The notes below the pieces were generated by a model. The model did no database searches and had not been told where the DNA came from. It saw only the letters and a list, made by a program, of their open reading frames with translations. A program made the position numbers and the translations under genes. Positions 55,953 through 64,000 of a DNA stretch of 64,000 nt are shown here, piece after piece. The DNA is from Dyadobacter sp. (GTDB lineage Bacteria; Bacteroidota; Bacteroidia; Cytophagales; Spirosomataceae). Location: positions 327,082 to 391,081 of the forward strand of contig NZ_JAGIAS010000008.1 of NCBI RefSeq assembly GCF_017744695.1, written 5' to 3'. Each line of letters opens with the position of its first letter. The first letter of the stretch is position 1.

Positions 55953-58373
55953 ATGAAAAAGCTATTATCACTATCCATTTGGTTGCTTTTACCCTCACTG
56001 GTATTTGCTCAAATGGGAAAAGTAAGAGGGAAGGTTATTGACAATACCCAAAGTGGCCTGCCGGGTGTAAGCATCGTCATTAAAAGCACCGGGCTCGGCA
56101 CCCTCACGGACGAAAATGGCGTATTTGAAATATCCAATATCAATGATGGAGGTTATACTTTATCCGTTTCATCCGTCGGTTTTAAAACCCGGGAATTGCC
56201 GCTGGCTATTTCGCAGAATGAAGTCGAGCTTGGGGCCATTACGCTTTATGAAGGTGACGAAATATTGCGTGAAGTAGTGGTGGAAGGCGAAAGGGAGAAT
56301 AAATTCTCGCGGAGCAACACGGCATACGTAGCTAAGCTGCCCTTAAAGGATTTTGAAAACACCCAGGTGTACAGCACGATCACCAACTACCTTTTGCAAT
56401 CGCAGATCGTTACCAATTTCGACGACGCGCTCAAAAACGCGGCGGGGGTCGATAACCTCTGGACATCCACAGGTCGCGGTGGCGATGGTGCCGGCTACTA
56501 TTCGCTTCGCGGGTTTTCGGTGCAGCCAAAACTCGTGAATGGCCTTCCGGGGTTAACAAACGGAACGATCAACCCGGCCAATATCGAGCGGATCGAGGTA
56601 CTGAAAGGGCCTTCCGCGACGCTGTTCGGCAATGCGGTGAGTTCTTATGGCGGGCTTATCAATGTAGTGACGAAAAAGCCTTACGTCGGAACAGGTGGCG
56701 AGCTGTCTTTTACGACCGGCTCTTTCGGCCTGAACCAGATCACCGGCGATTTCAACACAGCCCTGAACAAGGAGAAGAACCTTTACTTCCGGCTGAACAC
56801 TTCATATGCGACCGAGCGCAGCTTCCAGGACGCAGGTTTCAGGAAATCCTTCTTTGTGGCGCCTTCCCTTTCCTATAAAGTGAACAACAAATTGTCCTTC
56901 TCGTTTTACGGCGAAATCACCCAGACAGAGCAGACCAACCCGATGTTCCTCTTCCTGAACAGGGCTGCTCCTTCGGTCGCGAAAAATATGAAGGAATTAG
57001 GATACAACTACAAATTGTCGTTCACCAGCAACGATCTGACTTTGCAAAACCCGACCCAGAATTACCGGGTTGAAATGGATTACAAGCTGTCCGATACCTG
57101 GCAATCGCAAACACTGGTTTCTAAAAGTGCTACTTCCACCAAAGGCTACTACACCTATCTCTTCGACTACGGTATCCTGAAAGGCAACACATTTTCGCGC
57201 TTCCTGAACAAACAGAATGAGTATACCGGCACATCCGATATCCAGCAGAACTTCATCGGGGATTTCAAACTGGGCTCATTAAGGAACCGCGTCGTGCTAG
57301 GCCTGGATTATTTTACAGCTACTTCCACCAGCAACGGTACCGGCTATGCGTTTTACGGGAATGTTACTGCCGACGGCGGTTCCAATGGCGACAACCCATT
57401 TACGCCCGCTGTGGAAACGACCGCCTACCCACTTTCCGCAGCGGCCGTCGACGCTGTGCTGGCGTCACAACCCGTGGCGAACGCCAAATCGAAATACAAT
57501 ATTTACAGCGCCTACGCTTCGGATGTGTTGAACATTACCAAAGCATTGTCCGTCATGGTAGGCCTTCGCCTCGACCATTTCGACAACATAGGCAGCGTAT
57601 CAAGTTCCGACGACGATTATAACCAAACCACGCTCTCACCGAAATTCGGGATCTTGTACCAGCCCGTGATGGACAAGCTCTCAGTTTTCGCCAATTACCA
57701 GAACGGTTTCACCAACGTGGCGCCCGAACTCGTAGGAAACCCCGAGGACGGCCCTCAAACCATTAAGTCGTTCAGGCCAGAGCAGGCAAACCAGATCGAG
57801 TTCGGTTTTAAAACCAATATCATCAAAAATAAACTGAACCTGACCGTCAGCTACTACGACATCAAGGTAAAAGACCAGGTAATTACCGATCCGGCCTCGC
57901 CTTTTAACAAAATCCAGGGCGGAGAGGCTTACAGCCGGGGATTCGAAGTAGAGTTGAATGCTAACCCCGTGAGCGGACTGAATATCCGGGCTGGGTTCAG
58001 CAACAACGAAAGCAAGACAACTAAATCGGATAACGAGCAGATCCTGAACAAGCGTCCGTTGGGCGCTGGCCCCAAGACACTCTACAACATGTGGGCCAAC
58101 TACGAGTTACCGGCAGGAAAACTGAAAGGCTTCGGCGTGGGTGCCGGTTTCAACGGCGCAAGCGAACGGTACGCGATCAACTATGCCTCGACGGGCGACT
58201 TTATGTTGCCTGCTTACACGGTCGCCAATGCCTCTCTGTTTTACCAGGCTGCGCATTACCGCATCGGATTGAAACTCAACAATGCATTTGATAAAGAATA
58301 TTACAAAGGATGGTCAACAATAGCCCCGCAGACGCCGCGTGCATTCCTGGCCAACTTTACTTATACCTTTTAA
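55953..58373 (+). CDS. TonB-dependent siderophore-type receptor
   Basis: An 806-residue outer-membrane receptor of the FhuA/FpvA-like siderophore class, not a SusC. The signal peptide is MKKLLSLSIWLLLPSLVFAQ. A carboxypeptidase-regulatory-like domain follows (about 24-105: GVSIVIKSTGLGTLTDENG). The plug has YYSLRGFSVQPKLVNGLPGL, IERIEVLKGPSATLFGNAVS and YGGLINVVTKKPY. The barrel ends in TPRAFLANFTYTF. No siderophore synthesis or ferric reductase genes are nearby. It is divergent from the DUF4185-like gene and has its own promoter and terminator. Confidence 0.92.
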   Translation: MKKLLSLSIWLLLPSLVFAQMGKVRGKVIDNTQSGLPGVSIVIKSTGLGTLTDENGVFEISNINDGGYTLSVSSVGFKTRELPLAISQNEVELGAITLYEGDEILREVVVEGERENKFSRSNTAYVAKLPLKDFENTQVYSTITNYLLQSQIVTNFDDALKNAAGVDNLWTSTGRGGDGAGYYSLRGFSVQPKLVNGLPGLTNGTINPANIERIEVLKGPSATLFGNAVSSYGGLINVVTKKPYVGTGGELSFTTGSFGLNQITGDFNTALNKEKNLYFRLNTSYATERSFQDAGFRKSFFVAPSLSYKVNNKLSFSFYGEITQTEQTNPMFLFLNRAAPSVAKNMKELGYNYKLSFTSNDLTLQNPTQNYRVEMDYKLSDTWQSQTLVSKSATSTKGYYTYLFDYGILKGNTFSRFLNKQNEYTGTSDIQQNFIGDFKLGSLRNRVVLGLDYFTATSTSNGTGYAFYGNVTADGGSNGDNPFTPAVETTAYPLSAAAVDAVLASQPVANAKSKYNIYSAYASDVLNITKALSVMVGLRLDHFDNIGSVSSSDDDYNQTTLSPKFGILYQPVMDKLSVFANYQNGFTNVAPELVGNPEDGPQTIKSFRPEQANQIEFGFKTNIIKNKLNLTVSYYDIKVKDQVITDPASPFNKIQGGEAYSRGFEVELNANPVSGLNIRAGFSNNESKTTKSDNEQILNKRPLGAGPKTLYNMWANYELPAGKLKGFGVGAGFNGASERYAINYASTGDFMLPAYTVANASLFYQAAHYRIGLKLNNAFDKEYYKGWSTIAPQTPRAFLANFTYTF

Positions 58374-58409
58374 AATTCCGCCTGAAACAATTCCGGTTAG
58401 TAACCGGAC

Positions 58410-58434
58410 GCCGCCTTTAACAGGCGGCTTTTTT
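58410..58434 (+). terminator. Terminator of the receptor gene
   Basis: GCCGCCT at 58410-58416 pairs with AGGCGGC at 58422-58428 around a 5-base loop, followed by six T. It starts 36 bases after the receptor stop. Confidence 0.9.
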
Positions 58435-58488
58435 GTTTATCCGCACTTTGGCACAATATTTCTAGCCATATTTGCCAAAACAACCTTG

Positions 58489-60996
58489 ATGCCTATGAAA
58501 AGGATCTCTGAATTAATGAGTGGTATCTTGTTTACACTTCTAGCGGTCTCATTGTCTGCTTCAGGACAAAATTCCGGCCTTCAAATCACAACCACGTCTT
58601 CCAGCGAATACAGTAAAAGTCCCCAAACCTCGATATATCCCGCATTCGTCGACAACATCCTCTACCAGTCATGGACGGAGGCCGGGCCATCGCCCTTCTT
58701 TCAACTGACGGCCGAAGGTGGTACACCGCCCTACACCTGGGCCCTGGACGGCGGCGAATTACCGAAGGGACTCCGGTTGGATAAGTCCGGAAAAATCCGG
58801 GGCATGGCCAGTAAGGAGGGCAACTACGCGTTCACCGCCCGCGTCACCGATTCCAAAGGTGCTTCCGTTACCAAACCACTCGTTTTCGAAGCAGCCCCAT
58901 ATCGGTCCAAATGGTTTTCTGACGCTAAATTCGGCTTCTTCATACAATGGGGAGTATTCACACAACCGTCGCTCAAGGGCAAGGACGGCATAGCGCAGTT
59001 TGAGAAAAGAATCACCAAGTTCGATGCCGACAAGTGGGCACAAAACGTGGTCGACCTGGGTGGCAAGGTACTGACAGTGACAATCAACGCGGGCGACGGG
59101 GTACGCCTCTGGCCCTCAACGACGCCGAGTAAGCTTGAACTGAAAACAAAGCGAAACCTTGTCAAGGAACTGGTTGATGCCTGCCACAAAAAGGGAATCA
59201 AGTTCATTGCCTATTTTGCACCCGATAAGGCCTGGAACAAGGACGTTGTCGACACGGGCCTCGACGGCACCTACGGCACCTTAAACCTGGGACTCATCAA
59301 AGAACTGGTGTTAATGGGTGTGGACGGCTTATGGATCGACATGACCTCTGCTACGGAACTTTACCAGGGCTTCGACTACAACTGGTTTCCCTGGAACAAG
59401 ATGATCCCGATCATGCGGGCCAATAATCCCAAGCTTATATTTGCCAACAATACAGGCATATACAACGGCGGCACGGTATTGCAATATCCCAATACCGATA
59501 TCATTATTTATGAAGGCGGTACGTCCTCATCTGAAACAGCGCTGGAAGTGGCGAAACCAACTACCGTCAAGAAAAAACTGGCTATCGAGGTTGACAATTT
59601 GCTGGACAATACCTGGTCCTGGCGGGAAGATCCCAAACTCAGGTCTCCGAAACCGCTGGATATGATGATCCGGAACATCAAAAAAAACTGGGAAGTAGGC
59701 GCCACTTACATACTTAGTTATCCGGTGCCTGCAAATGGGGACATTTTACCGGAAATCTATCAGGAAGAGCTGAAACAGATTGCCGATTTTGTTAAGAAGA
59801 ATCAAGGGTGGAGTGAGACGCCCCGTGCCTCACTTTCCGATACAGTTGACTACGATAAAGGCCAAAAGTTAGTTTTGACAGCGTCTGCACGTTCAAAGAT
59901 ATACTACACTATTGACGGAAATCGGCCGACGACCGCGTCGAAGCTCTACAAAACACCGATACCCATCAATAAGACCACCCGCATTCAGGCTATTTCCGTG
60001 GAACCGGGAAAACCTGCCAGCAAGGTCTTTGACCAGACATTTACCGTTTTGACCAATTCCAACAAGGTTGCGGCCAATGCCCGTTCGGCCGCAACCACCC
60101 CGGCCCTGGCCGCCACTAACATCGCCGGGAAAACCGAACCAAAAGGGTTTTACAGAGGAATGCGTATTACGGTGGGCTCCACGCCCATCCGGCTCACAGA
60201 TATCGGCCGAAAATATTTACCGGGCAACAACGACCGCCATCCAATCATCATCACACGCTTCACGGACGATCGTCCCGTACTGACCGCTTCGTTGAATACA
60301 GCGTTGCTACCGGTCGCAGATGACGGTTATCAATATGCGCCGATTCCTCCGCTCGTGTTGGAGGCCGGAAAGTCGTACATCATCAGTATCGGTGAAAATG
60401 GCAACGATAAATTTGCACCGGAAGATTTTAAAAACATCCCCTCTTTCGCAGACTATCGAATTATCGAATACAACATTCTGAGCCCGCAAGGCACCAAGCG
60501 GCCGATTGTAGACGATAAAATAGGGCAGTTGCTTAGTTTGAAATACGAAAAGGTGAACATCGGTGGAGCAAAAGTTGACCTTGCGCTTGGTAAACAGGCA
60601 TTTTTGCGAGCTAACAATGAAGCCGCTCTCGGCCCGTCCAGCCAGATATATTTTGCCGAAAATGCTGTCGACGGTGATCCCGCCACAATGGCGATGGCCG
60701 GAGGGCAATATCCCTGGACACTATTCGTAGACCTTACGAAGGTTGAAACCGGTATCAAGCAAGCAAAAATTACCTTTGCTCAATCAGGTTACTCGACAGA
60801 GTTCCAGGTGATGGCTTCTCAGGATAACAAAACCTGGACGACACTATTGGAAAAAAAGAACAACTCAGACCGGGTCATCGACCTGAAATTCGATCCTATC
60901 GATGCGCGCTATTTCAAAATCCGGTCATTTAAACCTGAGAAAAAAGGTGATGTAGGCGGTGCGATGGCTATACTCGAATTCGAACTGTACCGGTAA
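58489..60996 (+). CDS. GH29 (alpha-L-fucosidase)-like secreted protein with altered active site
   Basis: An exported protein of about 835 residues; ATGs at 58489 and 58495 are both possible. An open frame extends upstream to 58339 but crosses the terminator. After the signal comes a putative-Ig domain (GTPPYTWALDGGELPKGLRL, about 55-135). A GH29-type barrel follows (about 140-440), then a chitobiase-C-like domain (KIYYTIDGNRPTTASKLYK) and a C-terminal F5/8-type carbohydrate-binding domain. The usual FIHWG motif reads FIQWG, and the usual KHHDGF reads NAGDGV, so the three sugar-binding histidines are absent. The Asp of GVDGLWIDM, the expected nucleophile position, is kept. Activity on fucose is therefore doubtful. 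Confidence 0.8.
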   Translation: MPMKRISELMSGILFTLLAVSLSASGQNSGLQITTTSSSEYSKSPQTSIYPAFVDNILYQSWTEAGPSPFFQLTAEGGTPPYTWALDGGELPKGLRLDKSGKIRGMASKEGNYAFTARVTDSKGASVTKPLVFEAAPYRSKWFSDAKFGFFIQWGVFTQPSLKGKDGIAQFEKRITKFDADKWAQNVVDLGGKVLTVTINAGDGVRLWPSTTPSKLELKTKRNLVKELVDACHKKGIKFIAYFAPDKAWNKDVVDTGLDGTYGTLNLGLIKELVLMGVDGLWIDMTSATELYQGFDYNWFPWNKMIPIMRANNPKLIFANNTGIYNGGTVLQYPNTDIIIYEGGTSSSETALEVAKPTTVKKKLAIEVDNLLDNTWSWREDPKLRSPKPLDMMIRNIKKNWEVGATYILSYPVPANGDILPEIYQEELKQIADFVKKNQGWSETPRASLSDTVDYDKGQKLVLTASARSKIYYTIDGNRPTTASKLYKTPIPINKTTRIQAISVEPGKPASKVFDQTFTVLTNSNKVAANARSAATTPALAATNIAGKTEPKGFYRGMRITVGSTPIRLTDIGRKYLPGNNDRHPIIITRFTDDRPVLTASLNTALLPVADDGYQYAPIPPLVLEAGKSYIISIGENGNDKFAPEDFKNIPSFADYRIIEYNILSPQGTKRPIVDDKIGQLLSLKYEKVNIGGAKVDLALGKQAFLRANNEAALGPSSQIYFAENAVDGDPATMAMAGGQYPWTLFVDLTKVETGIKQAKITFAQSGYSTEFQVMASQDNKTWTTLLEKKNNSDRVIDLKFDPIDARYFKIRSFKPEKKGDVGGAMAILEFELYR

Positions 60997-61007
60997 AGCG
61001 GAGGAGC

Positions 61008-61041
61008 GTCCGGCGCGAACGCGCATTGTTCGTTACCGGAC
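61008..61041 (+). terminator. Possible terminator after the GH29-like gene
   Basis: GTCCGG at 61008-61013 pairs with CCGGAC at 61036-61041, with inner GAAC/GTTC pairing. The T run is poor (GTGATTGCGCTTTTA), so support is limited. Confidence 0.4.
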
Positions 61042-61148
61042 AGTGATTGCGCTTTTAATATTTAACAATACATTGATTATCAAATATTTATTTTTTTGGC
61101 AGACTATTTGATTCAAAATATTTCAGATTTGTCTGGAAGAACAAAAAG

Positions 61149-63503
61149 ATGCTAAAAAACTATCTCAAAATCGCATTCAGGAACCTGCTCCGAAACAAGG
61201 CTTTTTCGGCAATCAATATTCTGGGGTTATCTGTGGGTATGGCGAGCGCCGTGCTTATCCTGTTTTGGATGTATAATGAAATCGGCTACGACCGCTTTCA
61301 CAAGAACAGGGATTACCTGTACGAAGCTTGGAACCGTGGGACGTTCGACGGTAAATTACAATGCTGGAATTCCACACCGCAAGTCCTCGGCCCGGCCCTC
61401 CAAGCCGAGTACCCCGAAGTCGCTCACATTTCGCGTAACTACTCGAGATGGTTTGTGACACGCGTGGGTGACAAGAAAATTTCGAGCGAAGCCATTATTA
61501 CCGATCCTGCATTCCTGAGCATGTTTGACTTCCCACTCTTGCAGGGAAATGCTCAAACAGCCCTCAATTCAGTCGGCTCGATGGTAGTTACGCAGAAGAT
61601 GGCTATTAAGATGTTCGGCACGGAGGATGCGCTGGGCAAAGTGATTTCGATCGACAAGGATAATTTCACGGTCACGGGTGTAATGCAGAATCTCCCCCCT
61701 AATACCGCATTCCGGTTTGAGTACATTCTCCCGATCGAGTACCTGAAAAAAATCGGCTCGGCCGACGACGGGTGGACGTTCAATACCGTTCATACTTATG
61801 TCCAACTGAAACCGGGCACCAATCCGGAAGCATTTGCGGGGAAAATAAAGGATATTACGATTCGCCATTCCAACAAAACGGAAGAACACGAAGTATTCCT
61901 CCACCCCATTAGTCAGTGGCATTTGTATTCCAATTTTGAGAACGGCAAGGTCGTTGGCGGGCGTATTGCCATTGTGCGACTATTCGGTATTATTGCCGCA
62001 TTTATTCTGCTGATCGCCTGCATCAATTTCATGAACCTTAGTACCGCCCGCAGCGAAAAACGCGCCAAAGAGGTGGGAATCCGGAAAACAGCCGGTGCAG
62101 CGAAAGGTCTCCTGGTAGGCCAGTTTATCGGCGAATCGATCCTGATAGCGACGATCGCTGGTGCAATTGCTTTGCTGGCTATTTACCTTACCCTGCCTGC
62201 ATTTAACACGCTGATCGGGAAGGAACTCGAAGTACCGGTCACTAATCCGGCGTTTTGGGCAGCCGCATTGGCCTTTATCCTTTTCACGGGTATAGTTGCG
62301 GGCAGTTACCCGGCATTCTACCTGTCGTCGTTCAAGCCCATCAGCGTGTTAAAAGGAGCATTTAAAAAGACGCATTCCGCATTCAGTCCCCGGAAAATAC
62401 TGGTGGTCGTGCAGTTTAGTTTTGCTATTGTGTTAATCATTTCCACGCTCATTGTGGTGGAACAGATTCGCCACGCCCAGAACCGCGACGCGGGTTACGA
62501 CCGTGGGCACGTGGTGTACCATTGGATTACCGGTGATTTGGGTAAACAATATCAGCAAATCAAACGCGAGCTATTGAGCGCGGGAATTGCCACGTCGGTA
62601 ACTAAAACTTCCTCTCCGCTGAGCAGCGTCTCCTCCGATACGTGGGGAATTGAATGGCGGGGCAAAAACATGGCCGAAAAGATTGATTTCGACATTTTCA
62701 CCGAAGATGAAGGGCTTGTAAAAACTGCCGGTTTACAGCTCATCCAGGGCCGTGATATGGATCTTACCAAGTTCCCCTCCGACTCTGCGGCTGTCCTGCT
62801 TAATGAAACCGCAGCCAAAATCCTGGGCTTCAAAGATCCGATTGGGCAAACGCTCAAAGACAACGGCGTTCAGTTTCACATCATTGGTGTAGTAAAGGAC
62901 TTTGTGATCCGCTCGCCTTATGACCGCCCGAGCCCGCTGATCATCGAAGGGGGGCAAAGCTATTTCAATGTCATCCACATGAAACTCAGTGCCGACAAAC
63001 CTACCGATGAAGTGATGCCGGCCGTGGAAGCTATTTTCCGTCGCTATAACCCCGAATACCCCTTCGAATACCATTTTGTAGACGAAGATTATGCCTTGAA
63101 ATTCGAGGACACCCGCCGGGTTGCCAAGCTAACAGGCATTTTCGCCGGCCTTACTATTTTCATCTCCTGTCTGGGGTTATTCGGACTGGCTGCTTATATG
63201 GCCGAAAACCGCGTAAAAGAAATTGGTGTGCGCAAAGTACTTGGCGCCAGCGTGATGAGCATTACCGCTTTGCTTTCCGGCGAATTCATGGCGCTCGTGG
63301 TCGTCTCGATTGTTATAGCGGTACCGGTCGCATGGTATGTTATGAACCTCTGGCTCAATGATTTTGAATACAGGATCGGCATTCAGTGGTGGATATTTGC
63401 CGTGTCGGGCATTCTGGCGATCGTCGTGTCGCTGGCGACCGTCAGCTACCAGGCAATCCGTGCGGCGCTGCTCAACCCTGTTAAAAGCCTTCGCAGCGAA
63501 TAG
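61149..63503 (+). CDS. FtsX/MacB-type ABC transporter permease
   Basis: A 784-residue permease with the same duplicated layout as the protein at 22664-25096. The N-terminal segment is MLKNYLKIAFRNLLRNKAFS, then AINILGLSVGMASAVLILFW. A MacB-like periplasmic domain and an FtsX domain with AKEVGIRKTAGAAKGLLVGQ follow. The second half has VKEIGVRKVLGASVMSITAL and the protein ends in NPVKSLRSE. No ATPase lies next to it. It is convergent with a small XRE regulator. Substrate unknown. Confidence 0.88.
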   Translation: MLKNYLKIAFRNLLRNKAFSAINILGLSVGMASAVLILFWMYNEIGYDRFHKNRDYLYEAWNRGTFDGKLQCWNSTPQVLGPALQAEYPEVAHISRNYSRWFVTRVGDKKISSEAIITDPAFLSMFDFPLLQGNAQTALNSVGSMVVTQKMAIKMFGTEDALGKVISIDKDNFTVTGVMQNLPPNTAFRFEYILPIEYLKKIGSADDGWTFNTVHTYVQLKPGTNPEAFAGKIKDITIRHSNKTEEHEVFLHPISQWHLYSNFENGKVVGGRIAIVRLFGIIAAFILLIACINFMNLSTARSEKRAKEVGIRKTAGAAKGLLVGQFIGESILIATIAGAIALLAIYLTLPAFNTLIGKELEVPVTNPAFWAAALAFILFTGIVAGSYPAFYLSSFKPISVLKGAFKKTHSAFSPRKILVVVQFSFAIVLIISTLIVVEQIRHAQNRDAGYDRGHVVYHWITGDLGKQYQQIKRELLSAGIATSVTKTSSPLSSVSSDTWGIEWRGKNMAEKIDFDIFTEDEGLVKTAGLQLIQGRDMDLTKFPSDSAAVLLNETAAKILGFKDPIGQTLKDNGVQFHIIGVVKDFVIRSPYDRPSPLIIEGGQSYFNVIHMKLSADKPTDEVMPAVEAIFRRYNPEYPFEYHFVDEDYALKFEDTRRVAKLTGIFAGLTIFISCLGLFGLAAYMAENRVKEIGVRKVLGASVMSITALLSGEFMALVVVSIVIAVPVAWYVMNLWLNDFEYRIGIQWWIFAVSGILAIVVSLATVSYQAIRAALLNPVKSLRSE

Positions 63504-63527
63504 GTCCTGTTTAAATACCTGCAAACA

Positions 63528-63857
63528 TTATTCGGAGCTGGTCTTGCCTTTCAGGGCGATGATCAGCTCTTGTTGTGTTTGGATCAACTGGTGCAATACC
63601 TGATGGTCTTCGTTTTGAAATCCCGTTTTCAAAAACTTTACCTTATGCAGGCTTACCAGAGTTTCAATATCCGTTTCCAGGACTGCCGCGATCTCAGAAA
63701 GCCGGCCCATTGTAATTGAATCCTGTTCTTCATTTTCCAGTTGCCGGTAGCGTTGCTTGGAAATCCCTAGCCGCCCGGCCACGTACTCCTGCGAATAACC
63801 TAACCGGTTTCGCACCAGACGTATATTATCGCCAATGGGAATTTTGTTCTCTTTCAT
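63528..63857 (-). CDS. XRE family helix-turn-helix regulator
   Basis: A 109-residue DNA-binding protein. Residues about 8-62 form the XRE helix-turn-helix domain (NIRLVRNRLGYSQEYVAGRL, then GISKQRYRQLE). A helical tail of about 40 residues follows (QVLHQLIQTQQELIIALKG), probably for dimerisation. Its stop is 24 bases from the stop of the convergent permease gene. Target genes are unknown. Confidence 0.88.
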   Translation of the reverse strand: MKENKIPIGDNIRLVRNRLGYSQEYVAGRLGISKQRYRQLENEEQDSITMGRLSEIAAVLETDIETLVSLHKVKFLKTGFQNEDHQVLHQLIQTQQELIIALKGKTSSE

Positions 63858-64000
63858 GGGGTGCCAGTAACAGATCTTTACATGATAAAGGCCGGTTGTT
63901 ACCCGTCGCTCCTATTCCCACTTTTCAATCGGCAACGGATTGATTAGCCTGTGTACACTCCTATTTCTACTCCTGTAAAGAACTAGTTAAATGTACCACC

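Noticed and set aside
58339-58488. Upstream extension of the GH29-like gene.
   Set aside because: It would overlap the receptor gene and cross the receptor terminator hairpin. The signal peptide starts only at 58489 or 58495.

Overview
The window looks like chromosome from a member of the Bacteroidota, most likely a Cytophagales/Spirosomataceae relative such as Dyadobacter. This rests on three SusC/SusD pairs, ECF sigma/FecR signalling pairs, ATPase-less FtsX/MacB-type permeases, and promoters of the Bacteroidota type (TTTG, 19-21 bases, TAnnTTTG) in front of tRNA and protein genes. I cannot name the species. There is no rRNA, CRISPR array, prophage or transposase.

Layout. 1-7918 (minus) is a glycan locus read in the order ECF sigma, FecR, SusC with an STN signalling domain, SusD, GH97 glycosidase (cut by the left edge). 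8216-9289 is an unknown lipoprotein. 9348-9706 holds three tRNA genes (Arg, Pro, Ser). 9839-22494 is housekeeping: Bat-like VWA and TPR proteins, purC, a STAS protein, gltB-gltD, a NodB deacetylase, a TatD nuclease, a type I asparaginase and tRNA-Ser(GGA). 22664-27096 holds a FtsX-like permease, an orphan glycosyltransferase-like protein and an AhpD-like protein. 27278-36803 (plus) is a second locus of ECF sigma, FecR, STN-SusC and SusD, followed by a large secreted protein of unknown function.

36933-55749 (minus) is the most interesting part: a sugar locus under an apparent GntR/UTRA regulator. It has three transcription units. One reads ROK-like kinase, sugar MFS permease, PSD1 (DUF1549/DUF1553) cytochrome lipoprotein, DUF1501 Tat protein, membrane cytochrome c. 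The second is SusC-SusD without an STN domain. The third is a DUF4185-like secreted protein followed by a mannose-6-phosphate-isomerase-like enzyme. A 16-bp motif, ATATGT-N4-ACATAT, occurs upstream of all three and overlaps the predicted promoters of two. The kinase carries a C-terminal extension resembling the N-terminal domain of the isomerase-like enzyme. Together this looks like import, phosphorylation and isomerisation of one unknown sugar, coupled to an uncharacterised periplasmic haem-protein module of the type common in Planctomycetes.

55953-63857 holds a TonB-dependent siderophore-type receptor, a GH29-like secreted protein in which the usual active-site histidines appear to be replaced, another FtsX-like permease and a small XRE regulator.
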